Assembly (NCBI GenBank): GCA_000434915.1
Contig: FR882072.1
Span: forward strand, 32,618-47,437
Reading direction: 5' to 3'
DNA length: 14,820 bases
Source of the DNA: Ruminococcus sp. CAG:563
GTDB taxonomy: Bacteria; Bacillota; Clostridia; Oscillospirales; Acutalibacteraceae
A model generated the notes under the pieces. The model had not been told where the DNA came from. It searched no databases and was given only the letters and a program-made list of their open reading frames with translations. The position numbers and the translations under genes were made by a program. Positions 7,266 through 14,260 of this stretch are shown here, in pieces (the stretch's first letter is position 1; every line of letters starts with the position of its first letter).

Positions 7266-8573
7266 ATGGTAAACAAGTTAACAGCTATTTTTGTTGCGAT
7301 AGCAACGGTAATCATGTCGTTGACAAGCCTGTTTGTATGTGGCTTTGCTCCCGAGGATGAAACCGAGTTCACCCCGGTGATCCGTTTTGTTGCATGCAGC
7401 GACTCTCATCTTAAAACTGTCGCCGGCGTCGGAAGCCACAGGCTCGAAAAGACAGCAAAGCTCGCTTATGCTATTGCAAAAGCAGACAGCGAATACAACA
7501 ATCTCGACGCTTTCCTTATAAACGGCGACATTACAAACGACGGCAACATTGACCAGTTTGCCGGATTCAAAGTAGTTGCGGATAAGTATATCAAGAGCGA
7601 AACAGAGCTTCTTCCGATAATCGCAAACAACCATGATTTCAGAAACATGAAAAAAAAGACCGTTGCCTATTTCTCACAGCTCATGGGCAAGGAAACCGAC
7701 TATCACAAGGTAGTAAACGGCTATCATTTTATCGGAATTTCCACCTCGGACGTTGAGGGGGTTAACTACACCGAGGAGCAGAGAGTATGGCTCAAGGCTC
7801 AGCTTGATCAAGCGGTTAAGGATGACCCAAACAAGCCGATTTTCGTTTCTCAGCATGAGCATGTGCTCAACACTGTCTACGGCAGCTCAGATTTTGACGG
7901 CTGGGGAATCGACTATTTCAGCGATATCCTTGAGCAGTATCCGCAGGTAGTTGACTTCTCCGGACATTCTCATTATCCGCTTAACGACCCCCGCTCCGTA
8001 TGGCAGGGCAATTTCACGGCTATAGGCACAGGTGCTCTTGCATACATGGAGCTTACGGTTGAGGATCAGCGCAAGGTTCACCCGACAGGCAACAGCCTTG
8101 AGGCTCAGTTCTGGATCGTTGAGCTTGATAAGGACAGCAACATGCGTCTGAGAGGCATCGACCTCATTGAGCAAAAGGTTCTTTGCGAATATATTCTTGC
8201 CAACCCCGCAAATCCGGCAAACCGTGAATACACTCCGGAAAAGCAGGCAGCAAGATCGACAGCTCCCGTTTTCAGCGAGGATGCAAAGCTCGAAGTCACA
8301 AAGCTTGCTAAAAGCGTAACTGTCAGATTTGATGCGGCACAGTCCACAAGCTCCGAGCCTGTCTTCCTTTACAAGGTTAAGGTCATGAACTCCGACGGCG
8401 AGGTCGTTAAATCCGACTGGGTTCTTCCGAAGTATTATTCGGCAACCGTTGAGAAGATAGAGCACCTCAAGCTCGGCAGATTTGATAAAGGTGAATACAC
8501 AGTTTCCGTAACCGCAGAAACAGCATGGGGCATACAGTCGGAAGCTATGACAACAAATTTTATGATTAAATAA
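7266..8573 (+). CDS. Secreted calcineurin-like metallophosphoesterase with C-terminal beta domain
   Basis: Exported phosphoesterase of 435 residues. It has an N-terminal hydrophobic signal of about 28 residues with probable cleavage near CGFA/PED; the cysteine there does not fit a lipobox. The PF00149-type metal-binding motifs are in order: D46-S-H48, NGD88 with ITNDG, N122-H123-D124, H197 in SQHEH, and G-H234-S-H236. The usual glycine of GNHD is Asn121, but the ligands are intact, so activity is expected. Residues 345-435 form a fibronectin-III-like beta domain (VTVRFDAAQS to FMIK). The substrate is unknown; an extracellular phosphate ester or phosphodiester is the natural guess, and an MFS importer lies directly downstream. 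GAGGAGG sits 7 bases before the ATG, and only 20 bases separate it from the oxidoreductase gene, so the two are co-transcribed. Confidence 0.88.
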   Translation: MVNKLTAIFVAIATVIMSLTSLFVCGFAPEDETEFTPVIRFVACSDSHLKTVAGVGSHRLEKTAKLAYAIAKADSEYNNLDAFLINGDITNDGNIDQFAGFKVVADKYIKSETELLPIIANNHDFRNMKKKTVAYFSQLMGKETDYHKVVNGYHFIGISTSDVEGVNYTEEQRVWLKAQLDQAVKDDPNKPIFVSQHEHVLNTVYGSSDFDGWGIDYFSDILEQYPQVVDFSGHSHYPLNDPRSVWQGNFTAIGTGALAYMELTVEDQRKVHPTGNSLEAQFWIVELDKDSNMRLRGIDLIEQKVLCEYILANPANPANREYTPEKQAARSTAPVFSEDAKLEVTKLAKSVTVRFDAAQSTSSEPVFLYKVKVMNSDGEVVKSDWVLPKYYSATVEKIEHLKLGRFDKGEYTVSVTAETAWGIQSEAMTTNFMIK

Positions 8574-8576
8574 ATT

Positions 8577-9740
8577 ATGGCGACTTTACTTTTAATTGTT
8601 ATCTTTATTGATTTCATCGGGCTCGGAATTCCCGATTCGCTTTTCGGTGCGGCGTGGCCTGCAATCAACAGCGATTTCGGTCTGCCGATTTCAGCGGCGA
8701 ATGCAGTCACTGTCACAATGACGGTGTGCTCGATAATTTCAAGCCTAATGAGTTCAAAGCTGACAGAAAAGTTTTCAACGTCGAAAATTGCAGCGGTAAG
8801 CACTGCGCTTACCGCTGTCGGTCTGTTCGGTTTTTCGATTTCAAAGAACATATATATGATGTTCTTCTTTACCCTGTTTCTCGGCTTCGGAGCGGGTGCG
8901 ATTGATGCTGTACTAAACAATTATGTAGCCGTTCACTACAGAGCTTCGCACATGAATTTTCTGCATTGCTTCTACGGAATCGGCGTCACTCTCAGTCCCT
9001 ATCTAATGTCGCTTGCACTGAAAAACAGGTCATGGCAAAGCGGATATCACCTGGCGTTTATCATTCAACTTGTCATTTCGATTATCGCCTTTGCGTCTCT
9101 TCCTCTTTGGCAAAAGAACGGTCGATTGTCGAAATCTTCGGACGAAAAAAGCGAAAAAAGCAGCTTTGCCGAGCTGATAAAGCTGCCGGGAATAAAATCA
9201 ACGTGGCTTGTATTTTTCGGCTCATGTGCACTCGAATATGTCAGCGGAACATGGTCCAGCTCGTTTCTTGTTAATTCAAGAGGTATCACGGTTGACAGAG
9301 CGGCATTGTTTGTAACAGTCTACTACGGCGGAATTGCCTTCGGACGTTTTCTGTCGGGAATTTTCTCCTCGAAGCTCAAGCCGCAGCAGATTATTTTAAT
9401 CGGCACAATTCTTATAATTCCCGCTATTTTCCTTGTGTCTCAACCGTTTATTCCGAATCTGATTGCGGTCGGAATGTTCCTTATCGGACTCGGTAATGGC
9501 CCGCTTTATCCGAACATGGTTCACCTGACTCCTATTCGCTTCGGTGCTCAACGTTCACAGGCGGTAATGGGCTCGCAAATGGCAGCAGCTTATATTGGAA
9601 TTCTCTCCATGCCGACATTGACAGGCTTCCTTGCTCAAAAATTTTCGACCGACATTTTCCCCTATTGCCTCGCAGTTTTGTACGGAATAATGCTTATTTC
9701 GCTCATTGCGACTAATATGGCAAAAACTACCAATGAATAA
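8577..9740 (+). CDS. MFS transporter, fucose-permease-like
   Basis: Inner-membrane transporter of 387 residues with 12 predicted helices in two halves of six, separated by a charged cytoplasmic loop at about 170-206 (KNGRLSKSSDEKSEKSS). The opening IDFIGLGIPDSLFGAAWP is characteristic of a FucP/YbjJ-like branch of sugar and multidrug MFS proteins. GNGPLYPNMVHLTP near 307-320 matches the eleventh-helix region of that branch. It probably imports a sugar or glycan fragment that the upstream GH109-like enzyme processes and the secreted phosphoesterase frees; this link is inference. The ATG lies 3 bases after the stop of the upstream gene, with no Shine-Dalgarno, so translation is probably coupled. 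No earlier in-frame start fits, and the first helix begins at residue 3, as is normal here. Efflux is the main alternative. Confidence 0.85.
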   Translation: MATLLLIVIFIDFIGLGIPDSLFGAAWPAINSDFGLPISAANAVTVTMTVCSIISSLMSSKLTEKFSTSKIAAVSTALTAVGLFGFSISKNIYMMFFFTLFLGFGAGAIDAVLNNYVAVHYRASHMNFLHCFYGIGVTLSPYLMSLALKNRSWQSGYHLAFIIQLVISIIAFASLPLWQKNGRLSKSSDEKSEKSSFAELIKLPGIKSTWLVFFGSCALEYVSGTWSSSFLVNSRGITVDRAALFVTVYYGGIAFGRFLSGIFSSKLKPQQIILIGTILIIPAIFLVSQPFIPNLIAVGMFLIGLGNGPLYPNMVHLTPIRFGAQRSQAVMGSQMAAAYIGILSMPTLTGFLAQKFSTDIFPYCLAVLYGIMLISLIATNMAKTTNE

Positions 9741-9769
9741 TTTATTAATTTAAAGGGTTTATTAATAAA
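9741..9769. repeat. AT-only inverted repeat between the two plus-strand operons
   Basis: TTTATTAAT (9741-9749) and ATTAATAAA (9761-9769) are perfect 9-base arms around an 11-base loop, ending at the MFS stop codon side and just upstream of the next promoter. With no GC pairs it would be a weak terminator. It could be a binding site near the -35 box at 9776. Confidence 0.35.
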
Positions 9770-9775
9770 AAACTA

Positions 9776-9804
9776 TTGATTATTTAATAATTTGCTGATA
9801 AAAT
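9776..9804 (+). promoter_or_regulatory. Promoter of the dockerin pair and AIM24 gene
   Basis: -35 TTGATT (9776-9781), exactly 17 bases, then -10 TAAAAT (9799-9804) preceded by TGA, an extended -10. Start near 9811 gives a leader of about 25 bases carrying AAAGGA before the ATG at 9837. Confidence 0.72.
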
Positions 9805-9836
9805 CAAAGTAATCATAAACAGAAAGGACAATATGT

Positions 9837-10640
9837 ATGAAAAAAATACTTTCTATTTTGCTTTCGGCAATTTTAGCTGCCTCTGCCCTCGGTATATCCG
9901 CTTCGGCAAGAACGCTCGGAGATGTCGACGGCAACAAATCGGCCAATTCATCCGATGCATTAAAAATACTCATGTATTCCGTCGGTACACTTGATACAAT
10001 CGACGAAAAGCTTGCCGATGTAAACTGTGACGGAAAAGTAAATTCATCCGATGCACTTACCGTACTCAGAATATCCGTCAATCTTTACGACGGCCCGACC
10101 GAGGTTGACCTCAAGCCCGAAGTCATTGACCCGATAATGAAAACCGGAAAGTTTACAATTTCGACAATCATGAACATGGAAGACATGGACGGTCAGATGA
10201 AGAGCGTTCCCGTTACAATTATGGTCAGTGGAAAGAACATGTGTACATCAATGAAGTACAGCGGCATGAATGTCAGATTGCTTGTTCTTAACGGAAAGGC
10301 ATATATGGTTGTACCTGACGTTAAGATGTACATGGAAATGAGTAAGGAAGATCTGGGCGGTCTTGATTTCGGCAATATGAATTTTGATGATAATCAAACC
10401 TATGCCGGTTCATTCTTCTCAACCTATAACGGAAAGACTTGTACGGTCGACACATACAGATCGGCGGACGGTTCTTTAACCGATTACTACTTCCTTAACG
10501 GAAAGTGGGTAACGGTCACTGATCATTCCGCAAAGCCTGAGGAATCCATGCAAATTAAAGATTTCAAAGCAGGTGTCAACGAATCATATTTCTCTCTTAA
10601 GGGCATGATTAAATTTGACTCTGATAATTTACCAAAATAA
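9837..10640 (+). CDS. Secreted protein with N-terminal dockerin and LolA/LppX-like C-terminal domain
   Basis: Exported protein of 267 residues. The signal peptide is about residues 1-24 (SASA/R). A type I dockerin follows immediately at about 27-83, with both loops present: DVDGNKSANSSD and DVNCDGKVNSSD. The remainder (about 92-267) is beta-rich and Met-rich, with a repeated pattern of a strand, a 'K-x-M-x-x-S' type turn and a strand (NMCTSMKY, NGKAYMVVPDVKMYMEM). This resembles the curved-sheet lipoprotein-carrier fold (LolA, LppX, DUF4412-like), but I base that only on pattern. A dockerin at the N-terminus is less common than at the C-terminus. The protein probably sits on a cohesin-bearing surface partner and binds a hydrophobic ligand or simply forms structure. 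It is first in a three-gene unit with its own promoter. AAAGGA lies 8 bases before the ATG. Confidence 0.85.
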   Translation: MKKILSILLSAILAASALGISASARTLGDVDGNKSANSSDALKILMYSVGTLDTIDEKLADVNCDGKVNSSDALTVLRISVNLYDGPTEVDLKPEVIDPIMKTGKFTISTIMNMEDMDGQMKSVPVTIMVSGKNMCTSMKYSGMNVRLLVLNGKAYMVVPDVKMYMEMSKEDLGGLDFGNMNFDDNQTYAGSFFSTYNGKTCTVDTYRSADGSLTDYYFLNGKWVTVTDHSAKPEESMQIKDFKAGVNESYFSLKGMIKFDSDNLPK

Positions 10641-10654
10641 AGGAGACAAGTAAA

Positions 10655-11566
10655 ATGAACAAGTTTATTAAGGCGGGTATTTCGCTCGCAACAGTAGCGG
10701 CTATCGCCGCATCGGCATCGGCAATGGCATTTGCCACGGACTATATGGGCGACGTCAACGACGACGGCGCAGTCAACTCATCGGATGCACTGTTGATACT
10801 CAGACATTCGGTCGGCGATGAAACTGTCACTCTCAATCTCAAAAAAGCCGATATCGACACTAACGGAACTATTAACTCGGCGGATGCCCTCGCTGCACTT
10901 AGAATGAGCGTAGGTCTCGACGAGCTTATCGAGATTAAAGATGACGGTAAGGAGGACGAAAAGACTCCGGTTGACTTTGATAAAGCAGAACTTGTTGAAT
11001 ATTACAACAATGCTCTCAAAAAAGCTTATGCAAGCGAAAAGGTTACAATCGCAAAGAAAACCGATGTTAAGGTAAAAATAGATAATCTTTCGGCTTTTAA
11101 GGATCTCGCAAACTCTCTCATCGAGAAATATGCCGTTCCGACCGAAGCAACAGAAACATTCCTGTCCGACCCGGCTAAGGCCGAAAAATTCCTTGTGCCG
11201 ACAGCTCTTGAACCCGATGGAGCAAAAGAAGCAAAGGTTGAAGCAACCGAAAACGGTTATAAGGTAACAATTACTCTTGTCAGCGAGACCGTTGATTACA
11301 AAACAGCACCTAAGTATAATACGCAGGCTTCTCTTCCGCTCACAGGCATTGCTGAAATTGCAGCTCAGAACAATGTAACCGTTAAATCTTCATCATTTAA
11401 CTATGCCGGAACTGTTCTCACAGCCGAAATTGATAAGGACGGAAATATTCTTTCGCTTAATCATACAATGCCGCTCAAACTTGAAGCAACCGTAAAGTAC
11501 GGTATTATGAAAGTTGAAGGCTCAGGCTCAGGTCAGTACACTCTCGACGCAACGTTTACATATTAA
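10655..11566 (+). CDS. Secreted protein with N-terminal dockerin and uncharacterised C-terminal domain
   Basis: Exported protein of 303 residues. The signal peptide is about 1-27 (AFA/T). A dockerin lies at about 30-88, with loops DVNDDGAVNSSD and DIDTNGTINSAD, followed by an acidic linker (KDDGKEDEKTPVD). The C-terminal domain (about 108-303) opens with a helix, KAELVEYYNNALKKAY, then mixed helix and strand, and ends in long strands (KLEATVKYGIMKVEG). The EYYN-type helix after a dockerin recalls a family of small secreted proteins in ruminococcal genomes whose function I do not know. It follows the previous gene by 14 bases with AAAGGAGA before the ATG, so it is co-transcribed. The shared layout (signal, dockerin, small domain) suggests the pair arose from one design and may dock on the same scaffold, though the C-terminal domains differ. 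Confidence 0.85.
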   Translation: MNKFIKAGISLATVAAIAASASAMAFATDYMGDVNDDGAVNSSDALLILRHSVGDETVTLNLKKADIDTNGTINSADALAALRMSVGLDELIEIKDDGKEDEKTPVDFDKAELVEYYNNALKKAYASEKVTIAKKTDVKVKIDNLSAFKDLANSLIEKYAVPTEATETFLSDPAKAEKFLVPTALEPDGAKEAKVEATENGYKVTITLVSETVDYKTAPKYNTQASLPLTGIAEIAAQNNVTVKSSSFNYAGTVLTAEIDKDGNILSLNHTMPLKLEATVKYGIMKVEGSGSGQYTLDATFTY

Positions 11567-11590
11567 ACTTCCGACCAAAGGAGAAAATAT

Positions 11591-12271
11591 ATGCAATACG
11601 ATATTAAAGGCGGTTCTTTTCCCGTTGTCGTATGCCAACTCGGCGACGGTGAAAGAATGATTACCGAAAAAGGCTCCATGGTCTGGATGACACCCAACAT
11701 AGAGATGCAAACCCATGGCGGCGGACTTGGAAAGATGTTTTCAAAGGCCCTTTCCGGAGAAAGCATGTTTCAGAACGTTTACACGGCGCACGGAAACGGA
11801 ATGATAACCTTCGGTTCAAGCTTTCCGGGAACAATAAAAGCTGTTGAAATCAGCCCTTATAACGAAATGATTGTTCAAAAAAGTGCATTCCTTGCATCCG
11901 AAGCCGGAGTTAACATTTCCGTACATTTCAACAAAAGATTCAGCACCGGCCTTTTCGGCGGTGAAGGATTTATAATGCAGCGTCTCTCCGGTAACGGAAC
12001 GGCATTTGTTGAGATTGACGGAGACCTCGTTGAATATGAACTGAGAGACGGAGAACGAATCATTGTCAACACAGGTAATGTCGCAGGCTTCACGTCAAAT
12101 GTCAAGATGGAAATTCAGCAAGTCCCGGGGCTTAAAAACAAACTTTTCGGAGGCGAAGGCCTTTTTAACACCGTTTTGACCGGACCGGGCAGAATTTGGC
12201 TGCAAACCATGCCGATTTCAAATGTTGCAAATGCAATTCTCCCCTATGTTCAGATAAAAACAAATAACTGA
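11591..12271 (+). CDS. AIM24 / TIGR00266 family protein
   Basis: Protein of 226 residues covering the whole family length. The N-terminus has IKGGSFPVVVCQL then GERMITEKGSMVWMTPNIEM, the family's hallmark pattern of Gly-rich strands. Two LFGGEG motifs (near 117-122 and 194-199) and a GPGRIWLQT C-terminus also fit. The family forms a double beta-helix-like fold and includes yeast mitochondrial AIM24; bacterial roles are unsettled. There is no signal peptide, so it is probably cytoplasmic, unlike its two upstream partners. The gene lies 24 bases after the second dockerin gene with AAAGGAG about 7 bases before the ATG, and no promoter or terminator lies between, so it is likely co-transcribed. 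That linkage is the only clue to a shared role. It ends in TGA, followed 8 bases on by a strong terminator. Confidence 0.88.
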   Translation: MQYDIKGGSFPVVVCQLGDGERMITEKGSMVWMTPNIEMQTHGGGLGKMFSKALSGESMFQNVYTAHGNGMITFGSSFPGTIKAVEISPYNEMIVQKSAFLASEAGVNISVHFNKRFSTGLFGGEGFIMQRLSGNGTAFVEIDGDLVEYELRDGERIIVNTGNVAGFTSNVKMEIQQVPGLKNKLFGGEGLFNTVLTGPGRIWLQTMPISNVANAILPYVQIKTNN

Positions 12272-12279
12272 ATATTTTA

Positions 12280-12314
12280 AAAACCGTGTCTTGCTTAATG
12301 CAAAGCACGGTTTT
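12280..12314. terminator. Bidirectional terminator between converging genes
   Basis: Arms 12280-12288 (AAAACCGTG) and 12306-12314 (CACGGTTTT) pair perfectly, and the stem continues inward to TTGC/GCAA with one mismatch and a 5-base loop. T-runs follow on both strands (TTTTCTC on plus, TTTTTAAAAT on minus). It ends the AIM24 operon and can catch readthrough from proS. Confidence 0.8.
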
Positions 12315-12340
12315 CTCTTATTTGCATGCATAATTGTACT

Positions 12341-12373
12341 AAAAAAAGACATTCCTTTTTCGGGAATGTCTTT
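12341..12373 (-). terminator. Rho-independent terminator of proS
   Basis: Perfect 11-base arms 12345-12355 (AAAGACATTCC) and 12363-12373 around a 7-base loop. On the minus strand the stem runs into TTTTTTT then AG. It lies 17 bases past the proS stop codon. Confidence 0.82.
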
Positions 12374-12389
12374 AATATTATAGTCTGAA

Positions 12390-13826
12390 TTAATATGCCT
12401 TGCCCCAATAGAGCATGTGCTTTGCCGGCTTGCCGCAGCAAACGCAGGTGTCGCCGAGATGCTCCTGCTCGAACGGAATACAGCGTGATGTGATTCCAAG
12501 CTCGTCCTTGAGCTTATCCTCGCACTCACGGTCGCCGCACCACATAGCCTTGATGAAGCCCGGCTTGTTGTCTGCGATATCCTTAAGCTCGGCATAATCT
12601 CTTGCGGTGAAAGTCATTGCCGCTCTGCGGTCAAAAGCCTTCCGATAAAGACCGTCACGAACCGCCTCAAGCAATTCGGGAATCTTTGTTTCAAGCTCGT
12701 CGAGCGAAACAAAAATCTTCTCGCCGTTGTCACGGCGAACAACAACGCAGCGGTTGTTTTCGATATCCTTCGGGCCAATCTCGAGACGAAGCGGAACGCC
12801 CTTCATCTCGTATTCCGCAAACTTCCAGCCTGCACTGTTGTCGGAATCGTCAAGCTTAACTCGGCAGACGTTTGCAAGCTTATTCTTAAGCTCGTTGGCC
12901 TTGTCGAGTACGCCCTCCTTATGAGAAGCGATAGGAATAATAACAAGCTGAATCGGTGCGACTGCCGGCGGAAGAACAAGTCCGTTATCGTCGCCATGCG
13001 TCATGATGATGGCACCGATGAGACGTGTCGTAGTGCCCCATGACGTCTGAAACGGGTGATGAAGCTTGTTGTCCTTACCTGTGAACTGAATATCGAATGC
13101 CTTTGCAAAGCCGTCGCCGAAATAATGCGATGTGCCACTCTGGAGAGCCTTACCGTCGTGCATAAGAGCCTCAATAGTGTATGTATCCTCAGCTCCCGCA
13201 AAACGCTCCTTGGCCGTCTTAACGCCCTTTACAACCGGCATTGCGAGATATTTCTCGCAGAACTCAGCGTAAACGTTGAGCATGCGGATTGTCTCCTCCT
13301 GAGCCTCCTCAGCCGTTGCATGGATCGTGTGACCCTCCTGCCAAAGGAACTCTCTTGTACGCAGGAAAGGACGGGTTGTCTTTTCCCAGCGAACAACGCT
13401 TACCCACTGATTATAGAGCTTGGGAAGGTCTCTGTATGAATGAACTATATTTGCATAGTGCTCGCAGAAAAGTGTCTCGGATGTGGGTCTGACGCAAAGT
13501 CTTTCCTCAAGCTTTTCGTTGCCGCCGTGGGTTACCCATGCAACCTCGGGAGCGAAGCCCTCAACGTGATCCTTTTCCTTTTCGAGCAGGCTTTCGGGAA
13601 TGAACATAGGCATGCATACGTTCTCGTGGCCTGTTGCCTTGAACATGCTGTCCATGATGTGCTGAATGTTCTCCCAAATTGCATAGCCGTACGGTCTGAT
13701 AACCATGCAGCCCTTAACGCTTGTGTATTCGCAAAGCTCAGCTTTCTTTACAACGTCTGTGTACCATTTTGCGAAATCCTCGTCCATTGACGTGATTTCT
13801 TCAACCATTTTCTTTTGCTGTGCCAA
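12390..13826 (-). CDS. proS: Prolyl-tRNA synthetase, short archaeal/eukaryotic-like type
   Basis: Charges tRNA-Pro with proline in the cytoplasm. The protein has 478 residues, the normal size of the type 3 enzyme found in many Clostridia and Bacteroidetes; it lacks the editing insertion of the long bacterial form. Class II synthetase signatures are clear: RPTSE at 113-117 (proline/ATP pocket), motif 2 around RWEKT (146-150) with RTREFLWQEGH (156-166), motif 3 region TSWGTTTRLIGA followed by HGDDNGLVLPP, an anticodon-binding domain, and a C-terminal zinc-type module with C430, C435, C461 and C464, ending in YWGKAY. The start is a TTG (13824-13826) 8 bases after AAAGGCGG; the next ATG, six codons in, has no ribosome site. 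It lies 20 bases downstream of acpP, with no terminator between. Confidence 0.96.
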   Translation of the reverse strand: MAQQKKMVEEITSMDEDFAKWYTDVVKKAELCEYTSVKGCMVIRPYGYAIWENIQHIMDSMFKATGHENVCMPMFIPESLLEKEKDHVEGFAPEVAWVTHGGNEKLEERLCVRPTSETLFCEHYANIVHSYRDLPKLYNQWVSVVRWEKTTRPFLRTREFLWQEGHTIHATAEEAQEETIRMLNVYAEFCEKYLAMPVVKGVKTAKERFAGAEDTYTIEALMHDGKALQSGTSHYFGDGFAKAFDIQFTGKDNKLHHPFQTSWGTTTRLIGAIIMTHGDDNGLVLPPAVAPIQLVIIPIASHKEGVLDKANELKNKLANVCRVKLDDSDNSAGWKFAEYEMKGVPLRLEIGPKDIENNRCVVVRRDNGEKIFVSLDELETKIPELLEAVRDGLYRKAFDRRAAMTFTARDYAELKDIADNKPGFIKAMWCGDRECEDKLKDELGITSRCIPFEQEHLGDTCVCCGKPAKHMLYWGKAY

Positions 13827-13846
13827 TTTAATTACCGCCTTTTATT

Positions 13847-14083
13847 TTATTCGTGATCCTCAATATACCTTACCGCATCATCAACAGTTCTCATTTCTTC
13901 AACTGCCTCATCGGGAACCTCAACCTGGAACTCGTCCTCAATACTCATAACAATGTCAACAACGTCGAGACTGTCTGCACCGAGGTCGTCAATGATGTCG
14001 CTGTCCGGACGAATATCGTCTTCGTCAATTTCAAGCTGTTCGGCTATTATCTTTTGCAGTCTTTCAAATACTGATAGTGACAT
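13847..14083 (-). CDS. acpP: Acyl carrier protein
   Basis: Small acidic carrier of fatty-acid synthesis, 78 residues, the standard length. The GADSLDVV motif places the 4'-phosphopantetheine-bearing serine at residue 38, between helix I (VFERLQKIIAEQL) and helix II (DVVDIVMSIEDEF). I chose the ATG at 14083 because GGAGGAG lies 8 bases before it; the in-frame ATG 36 bases upstream adds non-ACP residues and lies at the expected transcription start. The gene has a near-consensus promoter overlapped by a palindrome and is followed 20 bases later by proS. No fab genes are nearby, which is unusual for acpP in Firmicutes, where fabG, fabF or rnc are common partners. Confidence 0.96.
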   Translation of the reverse strand: MSLSVFERLQKIIAEQLEIDEDDIRPDSDIIDDLGADSLDVVDIVMSIEDEFQVEVPDEAVEEMRTVDDAVRYIEDHE

Positions 14084-14115
14084 GGATAGAACTCCTCCAA
14101 AATTAATTATTTTAT

Positions 14116-14135
14116 ACACTAAAAGATATTAGTGT
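14116..14135. promoter_or_regulatory. Palindromic operator candidate over the acpP -10 box
   Basis: Perfect 7-base inverted arms ACACTAA (14116-14122) and TTAGTGT (14129-14135) with a 6-base centre. The palindrome covers the -10 hexamer and the expected start of transcription, the classical place for a repressor. The arms face the opposite way to the FapR consensus half-site (TTAGTA first), so I do not assign a regulator. Confidence 0.5.
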
Positions 14136-14154
14136 TATTTTATGCTTTTGTCAA
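14126..14154 (-). promoter_or_regulatory. Promoter of acpP-proS
   Basis: Minus strand: perfect -35 TTGACA (14154-14149), 17-base spacer, -10 TAATAT (14131-14126). Start near 14119 gives a leader of about 36 bases with the GGAGGAG ribosome site. Confidence 0.85.
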
Positions 14155-14189
14155 TAGACTTTTCGTAAATAATTGATAAAATTGTTTGA

Positions 14190-14224
14190 TTTTTTACTTT
14201 TTACGGACTTCGCAAAGTAAAAAA
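14190..14224. repeat. Long AT-rich inverted repeat upstream of acpP
   Basis: TTTTTTACTTT (14190-14200) and AAAGTAAAAAA (14214-14224) are perfect 11-base arms around a GC-containing 13-base loop. It lies about 35 bases upstream of the acpP -35 box. A variant of the arm, TTTTACTTTACG, recurs at 14270-14281. It could be a weak terminator for the upstream dusB-like gene or a protein-binding site. Confidence 0.45.
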
Positions 14225-14260
14225 TGCATATGAAAAGCCAAAATGAATATTTTGTCCAAT

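Noticed and set aside
7266..7350. Lipoprotein signal on the metallophosphoesterase
   Set aside because: The residues before the cysteine are L-F-V, and position -1 must be Gly, Ala or Ser for a lipobox; ordinary signal peptidase cleavage fits better.
7887..8465. Minus-strand open frame of 192 codons opposite the metallophosphoesterase
   Set aside because: The plus-strand frame has clear metallophosphoesterase motifs, a signal peptide and a ribosome site; the opposite frame has none of these and matches no family.
8435..8920. Minus-strand open frame of 161 codons opposite the MFS gene start
   Set aside because: It overlaps two well-supported plus-strand genes and has no ribosome site or recognisable domain; it is an antisense shadow.
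14084..14119. ACP starting at the ATG at 14119
   Set aside because: It would add 12 residues not seen in ACPs, lacks a ribosome site, and coincides with the predicted transcription start; the ATG at 14083 has GGAGGAG at good spacing.
14116..14135. FapR operator at acpP
   Set aside because: The FapR consensus has half-sites pointing the other way (TTAGTA first, TACTAA last); here ACACTAA comes first, so only a generic operator can be claimed.
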